From positions 1 through 6,231 of the forward strand of contig CAIZMD010000372.1 in assembly GCA_903933995.1 (NCBI GenBank): 6,231 nucleotides of DNA, written 5' to 3'. The notes under the pieces are model-generated. The model was not told the DNA's origin. It searched no databases and worked only from the letters and a program-made list of their open reading frames with translations. This document shows, piece by piece, positions 5,015 to 6,231 of the stretch. Each line of letters starts with the position of its first letter. Positions within the stretch are counted from its first letter, which is position 1. A program made the translations under genes and the position numbers. The stretch comes from an uncultured Bacteroidota bacterium (GTDB lineage Bacteria > Bacteroidota > Bacteroidia > Chitinophagales > Chitinophagaceae).

Positions 5015-6231
5015 ATGAAGAAATTTAATATTGTTATTGTCCTTTGCTTGGTGCTTTTTTCAGCCAATTCCCTTTTGGCACAATCGTTTTACGAAGAAAC
5101 GCCTCAGGCAAAAAAATGGGTCAAACAACAATTTAGAAAACTCTCCAAAGACCAACGGATTGCACAGTTGATGATTATTAGGGCACATAGCAATCTTGGG
5201 CCCGAGCACGTTAAAGAAGTAACAGATTTAATTAAAAAATACAATGTAGGGGGTCTATGCTTTTTCCAGGGAGGCCCCGTTAGGCAAGCTAATTTGACCA
5301 ATTTTTATCAGTCAATTAGCAAGACACCTCTGATGATTTCCATTGATGGAGAATGGGGTCTGGGTATGCGTTTAGATTCTGTGATCAATTATCCAAGACA
5401 ATTGATGATGGGTGCTGTTAGTGATTCAAAATTGATTTTTGAATTTGGTAAAGCTGTAGGGGAACAATGCAAGCGTTTGGGAATTCAGGTAAATTTTGCG
5501 CCTGATGTAGACATCAATAATAATCCACTCAATCCGGTGATCAATGACCGAAGTTTTGGAGAAGACAAATACAAAGTAGCGCTCTATGGTATTCAATACA
5601 TGAAGGGAATGGAAGCTTCTAGGGTTCTAGCATCGGCCAAGCATTTTCCCGGACATGGAGACGTGGCGGTTGATTCTCACAAAGACCTTCCCATTATTTA
5701 CAAAACCAAACAACAATTAGACGAATTAGAACTCTATCCATTTAGAGAAATGATTAAAGCAAATGTTGGATCTGTAATGGTGGCGCATTTGTCTATTCCT
5801 GCCATTGACACTACGGCAAACCTTCCTACCAGTCTTTCTCCCAAAACCATTAATGGATTACTTAGAGAAGAATTGGGCTATAAGGGCATTTCATTTACAG
5901 ACGCTTTAGAAATGCAAGGTGTGGCTAAGTTTTTTCCAAAAGGAGCAGCATCTGCACAATCCCTGATTGCGGGTAATGATTTGCTTTGCCTTCCCGGCGA
6001 TATCCCAGGCAGCATTACCGCTATTAAACAAGCCATTGATTCTGGCAAATTGAGCTGGGACATCATTGACCAAAAAGTAAAAAAAGTATTATTGGTAAAA
6101 TACCATTTGGGTTTGAACCAAAAATCAGTGATTGATACCAATCATTTGGTGGCAGACCTCAATCTAAAAACCGATGAAATTAAAACCCGTTTGGCTGCTG
6201 AAGCACTAACCCTACTCAAATTTTCTGACAA
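5015..6231 (+). CDS. Exported glycoside hydrolase family 3 beta-N-acetylhexosaminidase, NagZ-type (partial, 3' end outside window)
   Basis: There are 405 codons from ATG 5015, open to the window edge. An in-frame TAG at 4997-4999 makes this the first possible start. Residues 1-22 are a signal peptide (K2-K3, hydrophobic core, cleavage near L20-L-A22), so the enzyme acts outside the cytoplasm. The GH3 N-terminal barrel follows: D111-G-E-W-G (substrate pocket), N177-D-R-S-F-G182, K209-H-F-P-G-H-G-D216 and D220-S-H222, the Asp-His pair that serves as acid/base in NagZ enzymes. S293-F-T-D296-A-L-E-M carries the expected nucleophile D296. NagZ enzymes release N-acetylglucosamine from peptidoglycan fragments. 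From about residue 381 (LNLKTDEIKTRLAAEALTLL) the sequence looks like the start of a GH3 C-terminal domain. Bacteroidota homologues are often near 1000 residues with a fused beta-lactamase-like domain; whether this one is cannot be seen. Confidence 0.93.
   Translation, partial: MKKFNIVIVLCLVLFSANSLLAQSFYEETPQAKKWVKQQFRKLSKDQRIAQLMIIRAHSNLGPEHVKEVTDLIKKYNVGGLCFFQGGPVRQANLTNFYQSISKTPLMISIDGEWGLGMRLDSVINYPRQLMMGAVSDSKLIFEFGKAVGEQCKRLGIQVNFAPDVDINNNPLNPVINDRSFGEDKYKVALYGIQYMKGMEASRVLASAKHFPGHGDVAVDSHKDLPIIYKTKQQLDELELYPFREMIKANVGSVMVAHLSIPAIDTTANLPTSLSPKTINGLLREELGYKGISFTDALEMQGVAKFFPKGAASAQSLIAGNDLLCLPGDIPGSITAIKQAIDSGKLSWDIIDQKVKKVLLVKYHLGLNQKSVIDTNHLVADLNLKTDEIKTRLAAEALTLLKFSD

Noticed and set aside
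5104..6141. Minus-strand open frames opposite the GH3 gene
   Set aside because: They are antisense to intact GH3 catalytic motifs and have no recognisable domain.

Overview
The window looks like an ordinary chromosomal stretch from a Bacteroidota bacterium, most likely Chitinophagaceae or a close relative. The reasons are the AT-rich coding sequence, the near absence of Shine-Dalgarno sequences, boxes close to the Bacteroidota -7 promoter consensus (TAnnTTTG) just before some genes, a DUF5606 protein (a family I know only from Bacteroidota), and a small secreted protein of a type I associate with that phylum. I see no transposon, phage, CRISPR array, tRNA or rRNA.

Layout. Positions 1-2145 (minus) hold rpoN (sigma-54) and, 9 nt downstream, a PAP2-like membrane protein that runs off the left edge. 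A 98-nt divergent spacer with a 12-bp perfect palindrome separates rpoN from a small plus-strand gene for an 89-residue exported protein (2244-2513), which needs a TTG start. That gene meets a minus-strand PLP aminotransferase of the DegT/DnrJ/EryC1/StrS fold (2516-3721) with 2 nt between the stop codons. From recalled sequence features the aminotransferase resembles KdnA, the enzyme that makes 8-amino-8-deoxy-Kdo in Shewanella. A 68-nt divergent spacer with an inverted repeat and two overlapping -7-like boxes leads to a cytoplasmic DsbA-fold CGWC protein (3790-4443), then a DUF5606 protein (4507-4926) and a strong intrinsic terminator (4946-4980). The last gene (5015 to the right edge) encodes an exported GH3 beta-N-acetylhexosaminidase of NagZ type and is cut by the window end.

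How the genes may relate. Three products fit envelope work: the PAP2-like protein (lipid phosphate chemistry), the KdnA-like aminotransferase (LPS inner-core sugar) and the GH3 enzyme (peptidoglycan amino sugars). They lie in separate transcription units, so a shared pathway is only a possibility. RpoN is the one global regulator, and no activator gene or convincing -24/-12 promoter is visible. I find no convincing undescribed multi-gene system. The most useful leads are the KdnA-like enzyme without its oxidase partner, the two TTTG-N4-ATG arrangements suggesting leaderless mRNAs, and the small secreted protein with a TTG start.
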